Assembly: GCF_003634585.1 (NCBI RefSeq)
Contig: NZ_RBLG01000002.1
Span: 372,001-436,000, forward strand
DNA from: Gillisia mitskevichiae
GTDB taxonomy: Bacteria > Bacteroidota > Bacteroidia > Flavobacteriales > Flavobacteriaceae
Direction of reading: 5' to 3'
DNA: 64,000 nucleotides
Shown here: one piece after another, positions 26,526 through 34,885 of the stretch
Numbering within the stretch: position 1 is the stretch's first letter
Layout: each line of letters starts with the position of its first letter
Made by a program: the position numbers and the translations under genes
Notes under the pieces: model-generated
The model's database searches: none
What the model was told of the DNA's origin: nothing
Seen by the model: the letters and a program-made list of their open reading frames with translations, nothing else

Positions 26526-28427
26526 TTGCAGCAAGCCAAAGACATATTAGCTAAGTACTGGGGATATTCTTCTTTTAAATCCTTACAAGAAGATGTTATT
26601 ATTGCTGCGGAAAAAAATCAAGATATCATTGCGCTTCTTCCTACTGGTGGTGGGAAATCATTATGTTATCAGATCCCAGCACTTCAAAAAGAAGGGATTT
26701 GCATTATTATATCTCCTTTGGTTGCATTAATTGAGGATCAGGTAATGGCTTTGCAAGAGAAAGGTATTAAAGCAATGGCTATAACTGGAGGGATCTCTTA
26801 TAATGAGTTAGATACTCTTTTAGATAATTGCATCTATGGAAATTATAAGTTCTTATATCTTTCTCCAGAGCGCTTACAGCAAGATCTTGTACGAGAACGT
26901 ATAAAATTAATGCCCGTTAATTTAATTGCAATAGATGAAGCTCATTGTATTTCCCAATGGGGTCATGATTTTAGACCAGCATATTTAAATGTTTCTATTC
27001 TAAGGGAATTGCATCCCGAAACCCCCATTATGGCGGTAACCGCCACAGCTACCAATAAAGTGGTGGAGGATATCGCCGAACAATTACACTTGAAGGATCC
27101 TGCTATATTTAAGAACTCCTTAGAGCGAAAAAATATACGCTTCAATGTTATAACAACAGAAGATAAAGAATATAGAATGCATCAATTACTGCAGGATCGT
27201 AATGAAAGTGCCATTGTATATGTAAGAAGCAGAAATGCTACCTTAGAAATAAGCAGATCTTTAATAAAAAATGGATACTCAGCTGCAGCATTTCATGGCG
27301 GACTATCTTCAAAAGAGAAAACCAAACAATTAAATTCCTGGCTAAAAGAAAAAACTAAGATCATGGTGGCCACTAACGCTTTTGGAATGGGCATAGACAA
27401 ACCAAATGTTAGACATGTTATCCATTTAAATTTACCAGAAAGCATAGAAAGTTATTTCCAGGAAGCTGGGAGAGCAGGTAGGGATGGGAATCCTTCTGTT
27501 GCTACAATCATTACAAATAAAAGCGACATCCCTGTTCTAAAAAGTCAATTTGTAAATTCACTTCCAGACTTAAATTTCGCTATTTTAATTTATAAAAAAC
27601 TCACCTCCTATTTTCAAGTGGCATATGGAGAAGGATTAAATACTGTTCATGATTTTAATTTCGCAGATTTCTGCCATCAATATCAGTTAAATAGTATAAA
27701 AACCTATAATACACTTCAATTACTGGATAGAATAAGTGTATTAAAATTATCTCAACAATTCCAAAAAGCTACCAGCCTTCAGTTTATTATTTCGAATAAG
27801 CAGTTGCTCTATTATTTAGAAGAGAATCCGAAATTTGATCCTGTAGTAAAATCCATTTTAAGAACTTATGGTGGTCTTTTTGATAATAAAGTTCAAATTA
27901 ATATAGTTTCTATTTGTAAAAAAGCCGGAACTTCAGAGAAGGAAACTTTATCCATACTAAATATTTTAAATAAAGATAAAATAATTGAATTTGAGCATCA
28001 ACAGAATGATGCATCTATAATATTTTTAGTTCCTAGAGAGGATGAAAATAGTATTTATCCATTTTCAGATTATATTAAAAATCAATCTATAAGTAAGCTT
28101 AAAAAAATTGATGCTTTATTAATGTATGTTGAAAATGATAAAAAATGTAGAAGTCAGCAACTACTAAACTATTTCGGAGATAAGAATGCTGTAAAATGTG
28201 GAATTTGTTCGGTATGTATGCCGAAAGATAAATATCTTAAAAAGGAGTTGATTAGAAGCATATATAAAGATGTGATCGCTTTATTAAAGATAAATGATGA
28301 AAATTCAAGAACAATAATAAACACACTTCCTTATCAAGAAAAGGCCATTTTAAAAGTGATAGATTTAATGTTGGATAAAGAATTAATTTCTATAACTCCA
28401 ACCAATACATATAAATTAAAAAATTAA
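26526..28427 (+). CDS. RecQ family ATP-dependent DNA helicase
   Basis: 633 residues. The TTG at 26526 is the best start: it places the Walker A motif LLPTGGGKS at 37-45, as in other RecQ proteins, and any later Met would cut the first helicase segment. Domains are a DEAH helicase core (AIDEAHCISQWGHDFRP), a helicase C domain with GMGIDKPNVRHVIH and AGRAGRDG, and a RecQ zinc site with C541, C558, C561 and C564. No separate HRDC domain is apparent. It repairs or unwinds recombination intermediates. It overlaps fmt by one base (TAATG). Confidence 0.92.
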   Translation: MQQAKDILAKYWGYSSFKSLQEDVIIAAEKNQDIIALLPTGGGKSLCYQIPALQKEGICIIISPLVALIEDQVMALQEKGIKAMAITGGISYNELDTLLDNCIYGNYKFLYLSPERLQQDLVRERIKLMPVNLIAIDEAHCISQWGHDFRPAYLNVSILRELHPETPIMAVTATATNKVVEDIAEQLHLKDPAIFKNSLERKNIRFNVITTEDKEYRMHQLLQDRNESAIVYVRSRNATLEISRSLIKNGYSAAAFHGGLSSKEKTKQLNSWLKEKTKIMVATNAFGMGIDKPNVRHVIHLNLPESIESYFQEAGRAGRDGNPSVATIITNKSDIPVLKSQFVNSLPDLNFAILIYKKLTSYFQVAYGEGLNTVHDFNFADFCHQYQLNSIKTYNTLQLLDRISVLKLSQQFQKATSLQFIISNKQLLYYLEENPKFDPVVKSILRTYGGLFDNKVQINIVSICKKAGTSEKETLSILNILNKDKIIEFEHQQNDASIIFLVPREDENSIYPFSDYIKNQSISKLKKIDALLMYVENDKKCRSQQLLNYFGDKNAVKCGICSVCMPKDKYLKKELIRSIYKDVIALLKINDENSRTIINTLPYQEKAILKVIDLMLDKELISITPTNTYKLKN

Positions 28428-29374
28428 TGAGAGATCTAAGAATAGTATTTATGGGAACTCCAGAATTTGCCGTAACTACTTTAAAATATATAATAGAAGC
28501 CGATTTTAATGTTGTAGGCGTTATTACAGCACCAGATAGACCAGCTGGTAGAGGGAGAAAATTACAACAAAGTGCTGTAAAAGAGTTTGCTATTGCTAAC
28601 AACTTACCTGTATTACAACCAACCAATTTAAAATCTCCAGAATTTTTAGAAGAGTTAAAAAATCTGCAAGCTAACTTACAAGTAGTTGTGGCTTTTAGAA
28701 TGCTCCCAACAGTTGTTTGGAAGTTACCAGAATTTGGAACCTTTAATTTGCACGCTTCTTTATTACCACAATATAGAGGTGCAGCTCCTATTAACTGGGC
28801 TTTAATAAACGGAGAAACCACCACAGGAGCTTCTACTTTCTTTATCGATGAAAAAATAGACACAGGAGCCATGATCCTGCAAAAGGAAACAGCAATTGAT
28901 CAAAAAGATAATGTTGGGAGCCTTCATGATAGATTAATGACCTTGGGAGCAGAACTGGTAGTAGAAACTTTAGATCTTATAAAACAAGATAAGGTTAAAA
29001 CTATTTCCCAAAAAGAAAGTGAAGACCTAAAAGATGCTCCTAAATTAACTAAGGAAAACACTCGGATCAACTGGTCTTTAAGCGCTTCTAAAATCTATGA
29101 TTTTATAAGAGGTCTAAACCCATATCCTGCGGCCTGGACTGTAATTAAAAATGGAGAAGCAGAATTAAATGCTAAGCTTTTTGATATTGAAGTCTTACAA
29201 GAATCTCATAAAATAGATCTAGGGAAAATCATTCAAGAGGATAATAAGATAAAAGTTGCGGTAAAAGATGGATATATAATAATAAACGAAATTCAGTTAC
29301 CAGGGAAACGAAAAATGAAAGCAAAAGAACTTTTAAATGGGTATCAATTTGAAACTGATGCTAAAGTTCTGTGA
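28427..29374 (+). CDS. fmt: Methionyl-tRNA formyltransferase
   Basis: 315 residues. Transfers formyl from 10-formyl-tetrahydrofolate to initiator Met-tRNA. The catalytic residues N107, H109 and D145 are in FNLHASLLPQYRGAAPI and EKIDTGAMI. The C-terminal domain for tRNA binding is present (PGKRKMKAKELLNGY). The start codon overlaps the recQ stop by one base, implying coupling. The family assignment is firm. Confidence 0.96.
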   Translation: MRDLRIVFMGTPEFAVTTLKYIIEADFNVVGVITAPDRPAGRGRKLQQSAVKEFAIANNLPVLQPTNLKSPEFLEELKNLQANLQVVVAFRMLPTVVWKLPEFGTFNLHASLLPQYRGAAPINWALINGETTTGASTFFIDEKIDTGAMILQKETAIDQKDNVGSLHDRLMTLGAELVVETLDLIKQDKVKTISQKESEDLKDAPKLTKENTRINWSLSASKIYDFIRGLNPYPAAWTVIKNGEAELNAKLFDIEVLQESHKIDLGKIIQEDNKIKVAVKDGYIIINEIQLPGKRKMKAKELLNGYQFETDAKVL

Positions 29375-29477
29375 AGCCTTATCCACACTGAAATGACCGA
29401 TTATTAAAAATAATTAGTATATTTATTAACAATAAACCCAAGTTATTAACAAAATCTCGCATTTCCCTTGATATTAC

Positions 29478-29507
29478 TTGCGTGGCTGAGAAATCCACAT
29501 AAATTTG
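29478..29507 (+). promoter_or_regulatory. Promoter of the HU gene
   Basis: TTG (29478-29480), 19 bases, TAAATTTG (29500-29507): a full match to the Bacteroidetes promoter consensus, about 50 bases before the hup ATG. Confidence 0.75.
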
Positions 29508-29559
29508 TAGAGCAAATTAACACAAACGTTTAACCAACAATTAATTTAAAATTGAAATT

Positions 29560-29832
29560 ATGAACAAAACAGATTTAATCGATTCAATGGCTGAACATGC
29601 TGGTATTTCTAAAGCAGCAGCTAAAAAAGCATTAGAGTCATTCTTAGGAAATGTTGAAGGTTCTCTTAAAAAAGGAGATCGTGTTTCTTTAGTAGGATTC
29701 GGTTCTTGGTCAGTTTCTAAAAGAGCTGCTCGTGAAGGTAGAAACCCACAAACTGGTAACACTATAAAGATTGCTGCTAAAAATGTAGTAAAATTTAAAG
29801 CGGGTGCAGATTTACAAAAAGCTGTTAACTAG
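29560..29832 (+). CDS. hup: DNA-binding protein HU
   Basis: 90 residues, a normal HU length. The N-terminal MNKTDLIDSMAEHAGISKAA and the signature VGFGSWSVSKRAAREGRNPQTG are intact, as is the arm region with GRNPQTGNTIKI. HU binds and bends DNA without sequence preference and compacts the nucleoid. It has a strong own promoter at 29478-29507 and a strong terminator directly after, consistent with high monocistronic expression. Confidence 0.97.
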   Translation: MNKTDLIDSMAEHAGISKAAAKKALESFLGNVEGSLKKGDRVSLVGFGSWSVSKRAAREGRNPQTGNTIKIAAKNVVKFKAGADLQKAVN

Positions 29833-29854
29833 TTATAGTTTTCTATAAAAAGAT

Positions 29855-29883
29855 AAAACTCTCCTTCGGGAGAGTTTTTTTTT
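29855..29883 (+). terminator. HU gene terminator
   Basis: AAAACTCTCC (29855-29864) pairs with GGAGAGTTTT (29869-29878) around a stable TTCG tetraloop, followed by a T-run to 29883. Confidence 0.93.
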
Positions 29884-29950
29884 GAATTTATATAACAAAA
29901 TATTTGAAATTGTTAAATTAATCTTTAGCTTTAATCAAAAGTATAGAATT

Positions 29951-30511
29951 ATGATTGCTTTAAAACCAGAAAAAGGTCTCTTATTGGTTGCCGAGCCTAC
30001 TATTATTGGAGACACCTCATTTAATCGATCGGTGGTTCTTTTAGCAGAACACTCTGAATCTGGTTCTATTGGATTTATTTTAAATAAGATCTTAGACTTT
30101 ACCCTAAAAGATCTAATTCCAGATCTTAAAAAGAGTTTTAAAATTTACAATGGAGGGCCGGTAGAACAGGACAATCTCTATTTCATTCATAAGATCCCAG
30201 ATCTTATCCCTGAAAGTATAGAAATTGCCAATGGTATTTATTGGGGCGGGAATTTCGAGGCAGTAAAACAGCTTATCCTTAGTGATCGGATCACAGATAA
30301 AGAAATTCGTTTTTTTCTTGGCTATTCTGGCTGGGATGCAGAACAACTTACAGAGGAACTAAATTCCAATTCTTGGATAATTACAGAGCACCAGGATTCT
30401 AAAGACATTATAGAAAGGTCGTATAGATCCTTCTGGAAGGACAAAATGATGGAACTTGGTGGAGATTACGTTTTATGGTCCAATTCTCCTGAAAACCCAA
30501 GCTATAATTAA
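29951..30511 (+). CDS. YqgE/AlgH family protein
   Basis: 187 residues from the ATG at 29951. An upstream TTG at 29882 would extend it into the T-run of the HU terminator and add 23 residues without family counterpart, so it was rejected. The conserved LLVAEPTIIGDTSFNRSVVL, GFILNK and YNGGPVEQDNLYFIH segments identify the YqgE/AlgH (DUF179) family. The biochemical function is not established. It ends with a 4-base overlap onto the convergent aminotransferase gene. Confidence 0.88.
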   Translation: MIALKPEKGLLLVAEPTIIGDTSFNRSVVLLAEHSESGSIGFILNKILDFTLKDLIPDLKKSFKIYNGGPVEQDNLYFIHKIPDLIPESIEIANGIYWGGNFEAVKQLILSDRITDKEIRFFLGYSGWDAEQLTEELNSNSWIITEHQDSKDIIERSYRSFWKDKMMELGGDYVLWSNSPENPSYN

Positions 30512-31353
30512 CCTAACCTAGCTTTTACATTTAATTTTGTAAGTACTTCCTTGGCAACAGAATTATCAAACTCCTTTTTGCGATATTTTGAAATTGGTTG
30601 AATCCCCACAATTACATTAGAAATAAATAATTCGTCTGCTTTTTGAAGCTCGAATGGCGAGATACTAGACTCTTCAATCTCTAGATCCATCATTTTCTTT
30701 ACAACAGAAAGAATTTGTTTTCTAGAAATCCCGTTAAGAGCTCCATCTTTTAATGGAGGAGTTTTAATTTTATTGCCATTCACCAGAAAGATATTTCCAT
30801 TTAATGCTTCTACAACTTGCTTATTCTCATTGATCAATAAACAGTTCTCGTAATCATTCTCTTTCGCGAAAATACTCCCAAGAACATTTATCGCCCTATT
30901 ATTAGATTTAATAGTTGAAAGAAGTCCGCTGGTTACATAATGATCTTTGAATAATTCTACTTCGTAAGGGTCGGTATTTAGCAGATAAAACGGATCTTCA
31001 AGTTTTTCTGAAGTGACTATATATTCAATATCTAAAGTATTTGGTCTGTAAAATCCACCAGCTGTTCTAAAAACTGTAAAACGGATCCTCGCTGGGGAGC
31101 TTAGGAGTTCGTTCGTTTTAAGCAGCAATAGGATCTCTTCCTCTAAAAATTCAGGTGAAAAATTAGCAGGTATTTCCATGCGCATAATTCGCATAGAAGA
31201 CATTAGTCTAAAATAATGATCTTCCCAAAAGATGATCTTACCATTAATAACTCTCAAAGTTTCAAATACAGAATCCCCATAAGACAGCCCTCTATTGAAC
31301 ACTGAAATAGTTGCATCTTTATCTTCTACTAAATTTCCATTGATATTTATCAT
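30508..31353 (-). CDS. Class IV aminotransferase (PabC/IlvE fold)
   Basis: 281 residues of fold-type IV PLP enzyme. The PLP lysine is K149 (LLSTIKSNNRAINV); the glutamate that binds the cofactor pyridine ring lies in VVEALNGNIF. It could be an aminodeoxychorismate lyase (PabC) or a branched-chain/D-amino-acid aminotransferase; the sequence alone does not decide. No folate or branched-chain genes are adjacent. Its ATG directly follows a hairpin with a T-run (see the entry at 31354), which is unusual and bears on its regulation. Confidence 0.82.
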   Translation of the reverse strand: MININGNLVEDKDATISVFNRGLSYGDSVFETLRVINGKIIFWEDHYFRLMSSMRIMRMEIPANFSPEFLEEEILLLLKTNELLSSPARIRFTVFRTAGGFYRPNTLDIEYIVTSEKLEDPFYLLNTDPYEVELFKDHYVTSGLLSTIKSNNRAINVLGSIFAKENDYENCLLINENKQVVEALNGNIFLVNGNKIKTPPLKDGALNGISRKQILSVVKKMMDLEIEESSISPFELQKADELFISNVIVGIQPISKYRKKEFDNSVAKEVLTKLNVKARLG

Positions 31354-31384
31354 AAAAAAACCCCGTAATATTTATAAAACGGGG
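31354..31384 (-). terminator. Hairpin with T-run abutting the aminotransferase start codon
   Basis: Read on the minus strand, CCCCGT (31384-31379), a 12-base AT-rich loop, ACGGGG (31366-31361) and seven T bases lead directly into the ATG at 31353. It has the form of an intrinsic terminator for the upstream START-like gene, but occupies the whole 5' leader of the next gene. Confidence 0.75.
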
Positions 31385-31385
31385 C

Positions 31386-31393
31386 AAAGGTAC
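31386..31393 (-). promoter_or_regulatory. Possible -7 element upstream of the aminotransferase hairpin
   Basis: TACCTTTG on the minus strand matches TAnnTTTG and lies just in front of the hairpin at 31354-31384. If used, the transcript would start at or inside the hairpin. No good TTG is seen at the expected spacing. Confidence 0.35.
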
Positions 31394-31410
31394 TATTTAA
31401 AATATAGAAA

Positions 31411-31797
31411 TTAGGATGAACCTAAGATCTGTTTTAAGTCTGATATCATGTTCTCCCAAAGCATCTTCCCTTCTTCCACCTCATCATCTTCGGCAAAATC
31501 TGTGATCATAATAGAAACATCTTTCGTGATCTCATCTACTTGGATTCTTATTTCGAAAAAATATGGAGTTTCTTCATCCTCCAACCATCTAAATTTAATG
31601 CGTTCTCCGTTTTTCTTACTTAAAAGTTTTGCTTTTTCTTCAGATTCATTCCATATGAAAGTAAAAAATTCACCGCGAGAATTCACATTGTCCGCATACC
31701 ACTCGCTAAGACCAGAAGGTGTTGAAATATATTGATATAATAACGAAGGGGAAGCTTGTATTGGAAATTCCATTTCGTACTTAACTTTATCTTCCAT
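31411..31797 (-). CDS. START-like/SRPBCC domain protein
   Basis: 128 residues with the pattern of an AHSA1/START-like lipid-binding fold: an N-terminal strand EMEFPIQASPSLLYQYIS, then LSEWYADNV, then a strand-rich middle and a C-terminal helix MLWENMISDLKQIL. No signal peptide. Bacteroidetes members of this family have no assigned function. It precedes the aminotransferase gene on the same strand and is separated from it by a terminator-like hairpin. Confidence 0.75.
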   Translation of the reverse strand: MEDKVKYEMEFPIQASPSLLYQYISTPSGLSEWYADNVNSRGEFFTFIWNESEEKAKLLSKKNGERIKFRWLEDEETPYFFEIRIQVDEITKDVSIMITDFAEDDEVEEGKMLWENMISDLKQILGSS

Positions 31798-31881
31798 GCT
31801 TTTTTAATTAGATTTTGGGCAATATAAATATTAATTGCTAACCTTGAAAGAAAACAAATTAAAAGTTTAATAAAATAAAAC

Positions 31882-31911
31882 TTGTGCTAAAACAAATAGT
31901 TTTTATATTTG
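31882..31911 (+). promoter_or_regulatory. Promoter of the tRNA gene
   Basis: TTG (31882-31884), 19 bases, TATATTTG (31904-31911): an exact consensus promoter in front of the tRNA. It predicts a leader of about 75 bases to be trimmed from the precursor. Confidence 0.8.
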
Positions 31912-31993
31912 CAGCCGCAAACTTTAAGGTTGTAACGCCCATTATTATTAGTGGTTCTTCTAATCCATTTGTTTGCAATTGAATACATAATTT

Positions 31994-32067
31994 GGCGAGG
32001 TAGCTCAGTTGGTTAGAGCGTTGGATTCATAACCCAGAGGTCACGAGTTCAAATCTCGTTCTCGCTA
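31994..32067 (+). tRNA. tRNA with CAU anticodon, probably elongator tRNA-Met
   Basis: A 74-base tRNA cloverleaf. The acceptor GGCGAGG pairs with TCTCGCT plus discriminator A; the D stem is GCTC/GAGC; the anticodon loop is TTCATAA; the T arm is ACGAG-TTCAAAT-CTCGT. The anticodon stem has an A-C pair next to the loop. The 3' CCA is not encoded. A CAU anticodon can also belong to tRNA-Ile2 (lysidine-modified); the body resembles elongator Met but I cannot exclude Ile2. Confidence 0.93.
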
Positions 32068-32070
32068 CTT

Positions 32071-32108
32071 AAACCGATCAGAATTTAAATTCTGATCGGT
32101 TTTTTTTA
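32071..32108 (+). terminator. tRNA terminator
   Basis: A perfect 32-base palindrome (32071-32102), arms AAACCGATCAGAATTT and its complement, followed by a T-run. Confidence 0.92.
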
Positions 32109-32189
32109 TGTCCATAATTTTCTTTCCTGTTTTTAAGTTATATCTTAATACCTAATTATCTGATAATTTAGCTTTTAATCTCTTTAGCA

Positions 32190-32870
32190 ATGCAGCATAT
32201 CGTAGTTCTAACCGGCGCAGGAATAAGCGCAGAAAGCGGACTTAAAACCTTTCGTGACTCCGATGGGCTTTGGGAAGGACATGATATTATGGAAGTAGCC
32301 TCTCCAATTGGTTGGGAAAGAAATAGAGAAAAAGTATTAGATTTTTACAACCAGCGTAGAAGACAGTTATTACAAGTAGCTCCAAATAAGGCTCACGCAG
32401 CCTTAGTTAAACTCGAGACCAAATATAAAGTTAGTATAGTCACTCAAAATATAGACGACTTACACGAGCGCGCAGGGAGCTCCAAAGTTGTTCATCTTCA
32501 TGGCGAATTATTAAAAGTGCGAAGTACTTTTGACCCAGATCTAATTATGGATTGGAAAAATGATTTAAAGCTTGGAGATTTTTGCGAACATCACCATCAA
32601 CTAAGACCACATGTAGTTTGGTTTGGTGAAGCTGTGCCCATGTTTGCAAAAGCGGTAGAGATTGTTGAGGATGCAGATATATTAATTATTGTTGGCAGCT
32701 CTATGCAAGTATACCCGGCTGCTGCACTTTTAAATTATCTGAAAAAAGAAATTCCAGTTTATTTTATAGATCCAATACCCAATATTTCTTCTGCTGAAAA
32801 TCTTACTATCATTACTGAAAAGGCTACGAAAGGACTGGTAGAACTAGTTAATTCACTTATTTCTCTATAA
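32190..32870 (+). CDS. Sir2-family NAD-dependent protein deacylase lacking zinc cysteines
   Basis: 226 residues with the sirtuin core: GAGISAESGLKTFRD (9-23), TQNIDDLHERAG (85-96) and the catalytic H104 in VHLHGELLKV. The Y53-x2-R56 pair (FYNQR) is the acyl-pocket signature of CobB/SIRT5-type enzymes, which accept succinyl and acetyl lysine. The small module after H104 normally holds four zinc-binding cysteines; here the first pair is absent (RSTFDPD) and only C132 remains. The LRPHVVWFGEAVP segment is intact. The fold is probably kept without structural zinc. Confidence 0.9.
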   Translation: MQHIVVLTGAGISAESGLKTFRDSDGLWEGHDIMEVASPIGWERNREKVLDFYNQRRRQLLQVAPNKAHAALVKLETKYKVSIVTQNIDDLHERAGSSKVVHLHGELLKVRSTFDPDLIMDWKNDLKLGDFCEHHHQLRPHVVWFGEAVPMFAKAVEIVEDADILIIVGSSMQVYPAAALLNYLKKEIPVYFIDPIPNISSAENLTIITEKATKGLVELVNSLISL

Positions 32871-32886
32871 TCTAGATCAATAAAAA

Positions 32887-33414
32887 ATGAATTTACTCCA
32901 GGAACTTGATTCCCTCGATTTTAGTATAAAAAGTAGAGAGCACTTCGCTATAGAATTATTAAAAGACCCCAATAAGATTCAAGAAGCTATTCGATTTTTG
33001 AACAGTTCAGAATTTAAATATTCAGAAAAACTATTAGCAGCACTGGAATTTACTTCTAGGAAAAACTTAAGCATATTATTTCCTTTTTTAGATGTATTGA
33101 TAGATATAGCTAAAGATTATTCTGGGCAAGCAGGAAGAAGAGCTTTATCTAAAATTATATCAATCTTCATTAAAGACACAGATCTACAATTAAATTTTCA
33201 GCAAAAAGAAAAGATCATTCCCATCTGTTTTGATTGGTTATTATCTCAAGAAAAGGTAGCTGTAAAAGTATTTAGCATGGAGGCTTTGTACCTGCTTTCC
33301 TCAGAATATCACTGGGTAAAAGATGATCTAAAAGCAATTTTAATAAAAGATTACAACTCTCATTCGGCAGGATATAAAGCCCGTGCTAGAAAAATATTAA
33401 AGAAATTAGAATAG
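32887..33414 (+). CDS. Helical-repeat (HEAT-like) protein of unknown function
   Basis: 175 residues, predicted almost all alpha-helical, with repeating pairs of amphipathic helices (for example LLAALEFTSRKNLSILFPFL and KVAVKVFSMEALYLLSSEYH). The pattern suggests HEAT-like repeats, so a scaffolding or binding role, but no family motif is certain. It begins 16 bases after the sirtuin gene and 61 bases before purB on the same strand, implying a shared transcript. Confidence 0.6.
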   Translation: MNLLQELDSLDFSIKSREHFAIELLKDPNKIQEAIRFLNSSEFKYSEKLLAALEFTSRKNLSILFPFLDVLIDIAKDYSGQAGRRALSKIISIFIKDTDLQLNFQQKEKIIPICFDWLLSQEKVAVKVFSMEALYLLSSEYHWVKDDLKAILIKDYNSHSAGYKARARKILKKLE

Positions 33415-33475
33415 CAGTTCTATAGAAGATTTTGAAGCCTTACCTTTGAGGCTTAATTTTTAAAAGCTGTTTAAA

Positions 33476-34813
33476 ATGACACCCCTTAGTGCAATTTCTC
33501 CAATTGATGGAAGATATCATCAAAAAACAAAAAAATTATCTGCCTATTTTAGTGAGGAAGCTCTAATAAAATATAGGGTTCGAGTTGAAATTGAATATTT
33601 TATCTCCTTGTGCGAAATTCCGCTTCCACAGTTAAAAGATGTAGATTCTTCAATTTTTCCGAAGTTGCGCGATATCTATAACAATTTCACATCTCTAGAT
33701 GCATCGGCCATCAAAGAAATTGAAAAGACCACTAATCATGATGTAAAAGCAGTAGAATATTTTATAAAAGATAAATTCGAAGATCTTTCGTTAAGTCCTT
33801 TTAAAGAATTTATCCATTTTGGACTTACCTCTCAAGACATAAATAACACTGCAGTTCCTTTAAGTTTAAAGGAAGCAATTTCTAATGAGTATATTCCAGC
33901 ACTTACAGAAATAATTGAAAAATTAGAAAGCTTAAGTGCAGATTGGGCAAATATTCCTTTACTAGCAAGAACTCATGGGCAACCCGCTTCCCCTACCCGC
34001 TTAGGGAAGGAAATGGAAGTCTTTACAACCAGATTAAATGAACAACTAGCAGCTTTAAAAAATATTCCAAATGCAGCCAAATTTGGTGGTGCTACAGGAA
34101 ATTACAATGCTCACAAGGTTGCTTATGGAACAATAGATTGGAAAAAATTTGGCTCTAACTTTGTTGAAAACACCTTAGGATTACATCATTCTTTTCCAAC
34201 AACTCAAATAGAGCATTACGACCATATGGCAGCATTATTTGATGCCTTAAAACGTATTAATACAATACTTATAGATCTAGATCGAGATTTTTGGACCTAT
34301 GTGTCTATGGATTATTTTAAGCAAAGTATTAAAAAAGGAGAAGTAGGTTCTTCTGCTATGCCGCATAAAGTAAATCCTATAGATTTTGAAAATAGCGAAG
34401 GAAACCTTGGAATAGCAAATGCTATTTTTGAACATTTATCTTCTAAATTACCAGTAAGTAGATTGCAACGTGACCTTACAGATAGTACAGTTCTTAGAAA
34501 TATTGGAGTTCCAATAGGGCACACACTTATTGCATTTCAATCTACATTAAAAGGTTTAAATAAACTTCTTTTAAATGAAGACAAAATTAAGTTAGATCTT
34601 GAAAATAACTGGGCTGTTGTTGCGGAGGCTATACAGACAATTCTAAGAAGGGAAGGTTATCCAAATCCATATGAAGCTCTTAAAGGTTTAACCAGAACCA
34701 ACACCGCTATAACCAAACAAAGTATGGGAGATTTTATAGAAACCCTGGAGGTTTCTCAAGAGATCAAAAATGAATTAAAAGTTATTACTCCTCAAAATTA
34801 CACAGGTATTTAA
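33476..34813 (+). CDS. purB: Adenylosuccinate lyase
   Basis: 445 residues. It acts twice in purine synthesis, splitting fumarate from SAICAR and from adenylosuccinate. The N-terminal SPIDGRY motif, the general-acid histidine H167 in RTHGQPASPT and the signature loop GSSAMPHKVNPIDFENSEGN (291-310, with the catalytic serine at the start) are present. The family match is firm. It ends with a strong bidirectional terminator. Confidence 0.97.
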   Translation: MTPLSAISPIDGRYHQKTKKLSAYFSEEALIKYRVRVEIEYFISLCEIPLPQLKDVDSSIFPKLRDIYNNFTSLDASAIKEIEKTTNHDVKAVEYFIKDKFEDLSLSPFKEFIHFGLTSQDINNTAVPLSLKEAISNEYIPALTEIIEKLESLSADWANIPLLARTHGQPASPTRLGKEMEVFTTRLNEQLAALKNIPNAAKFGGATGNYNAHKVAYGTIDWKKFGSNFVENTLGLHHSFPTTQIEHYDHMAALFDALKRINTILIDLDRDFWTYVSMDYFKQSIKKGEVGSSAMPHKVNPIDFENSEGNLGIANAIFEHLSSKLPVSRLQRDLTDSTVLRNIGVPIGHTLIAFQSTLKGLNKLLLNEDKIKLDLENNWAVVAEAIQTILRREGYPNPYEALKGLTRTNTAITKQSMGDFIETLEVSQEIKNELKVITPQNYTGI

Positions 34814-34830
34814 ACCTATTTTTGAATAAA

Positions 34831-34867
34831 AAAAAAGCCCTTGAAATTTATTTTCAAGGGCTTTTTT
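34831..34867. terminator. Bidirectional terminator between purB and the DUF4252 operon
   Basis: AAAAAAGCCCTTGAAA (34831-34846) pairs perfectly with TTTCAAGGGCTTTTTT (34852-34867) around a 5-base loop. Confidence 0.93.
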
Positions 34868-34885
34868 AATTCTGATATAATCAGT

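Noticed and set aside
28390-28872. Minus-strand 160-residue ORF opposite recQ/fmt
   Set aside because: Lies entirely over the fmt coding sequence and has no recognisable motif; the fmt frame carries all conserved residues.
29882-29950. Upstream TTG start for the YqgE gene
   Set aside because: It overlaps the T-run of the HU terminator and would add 23 non-conserved residues; the ATG at 29951 fits the family.
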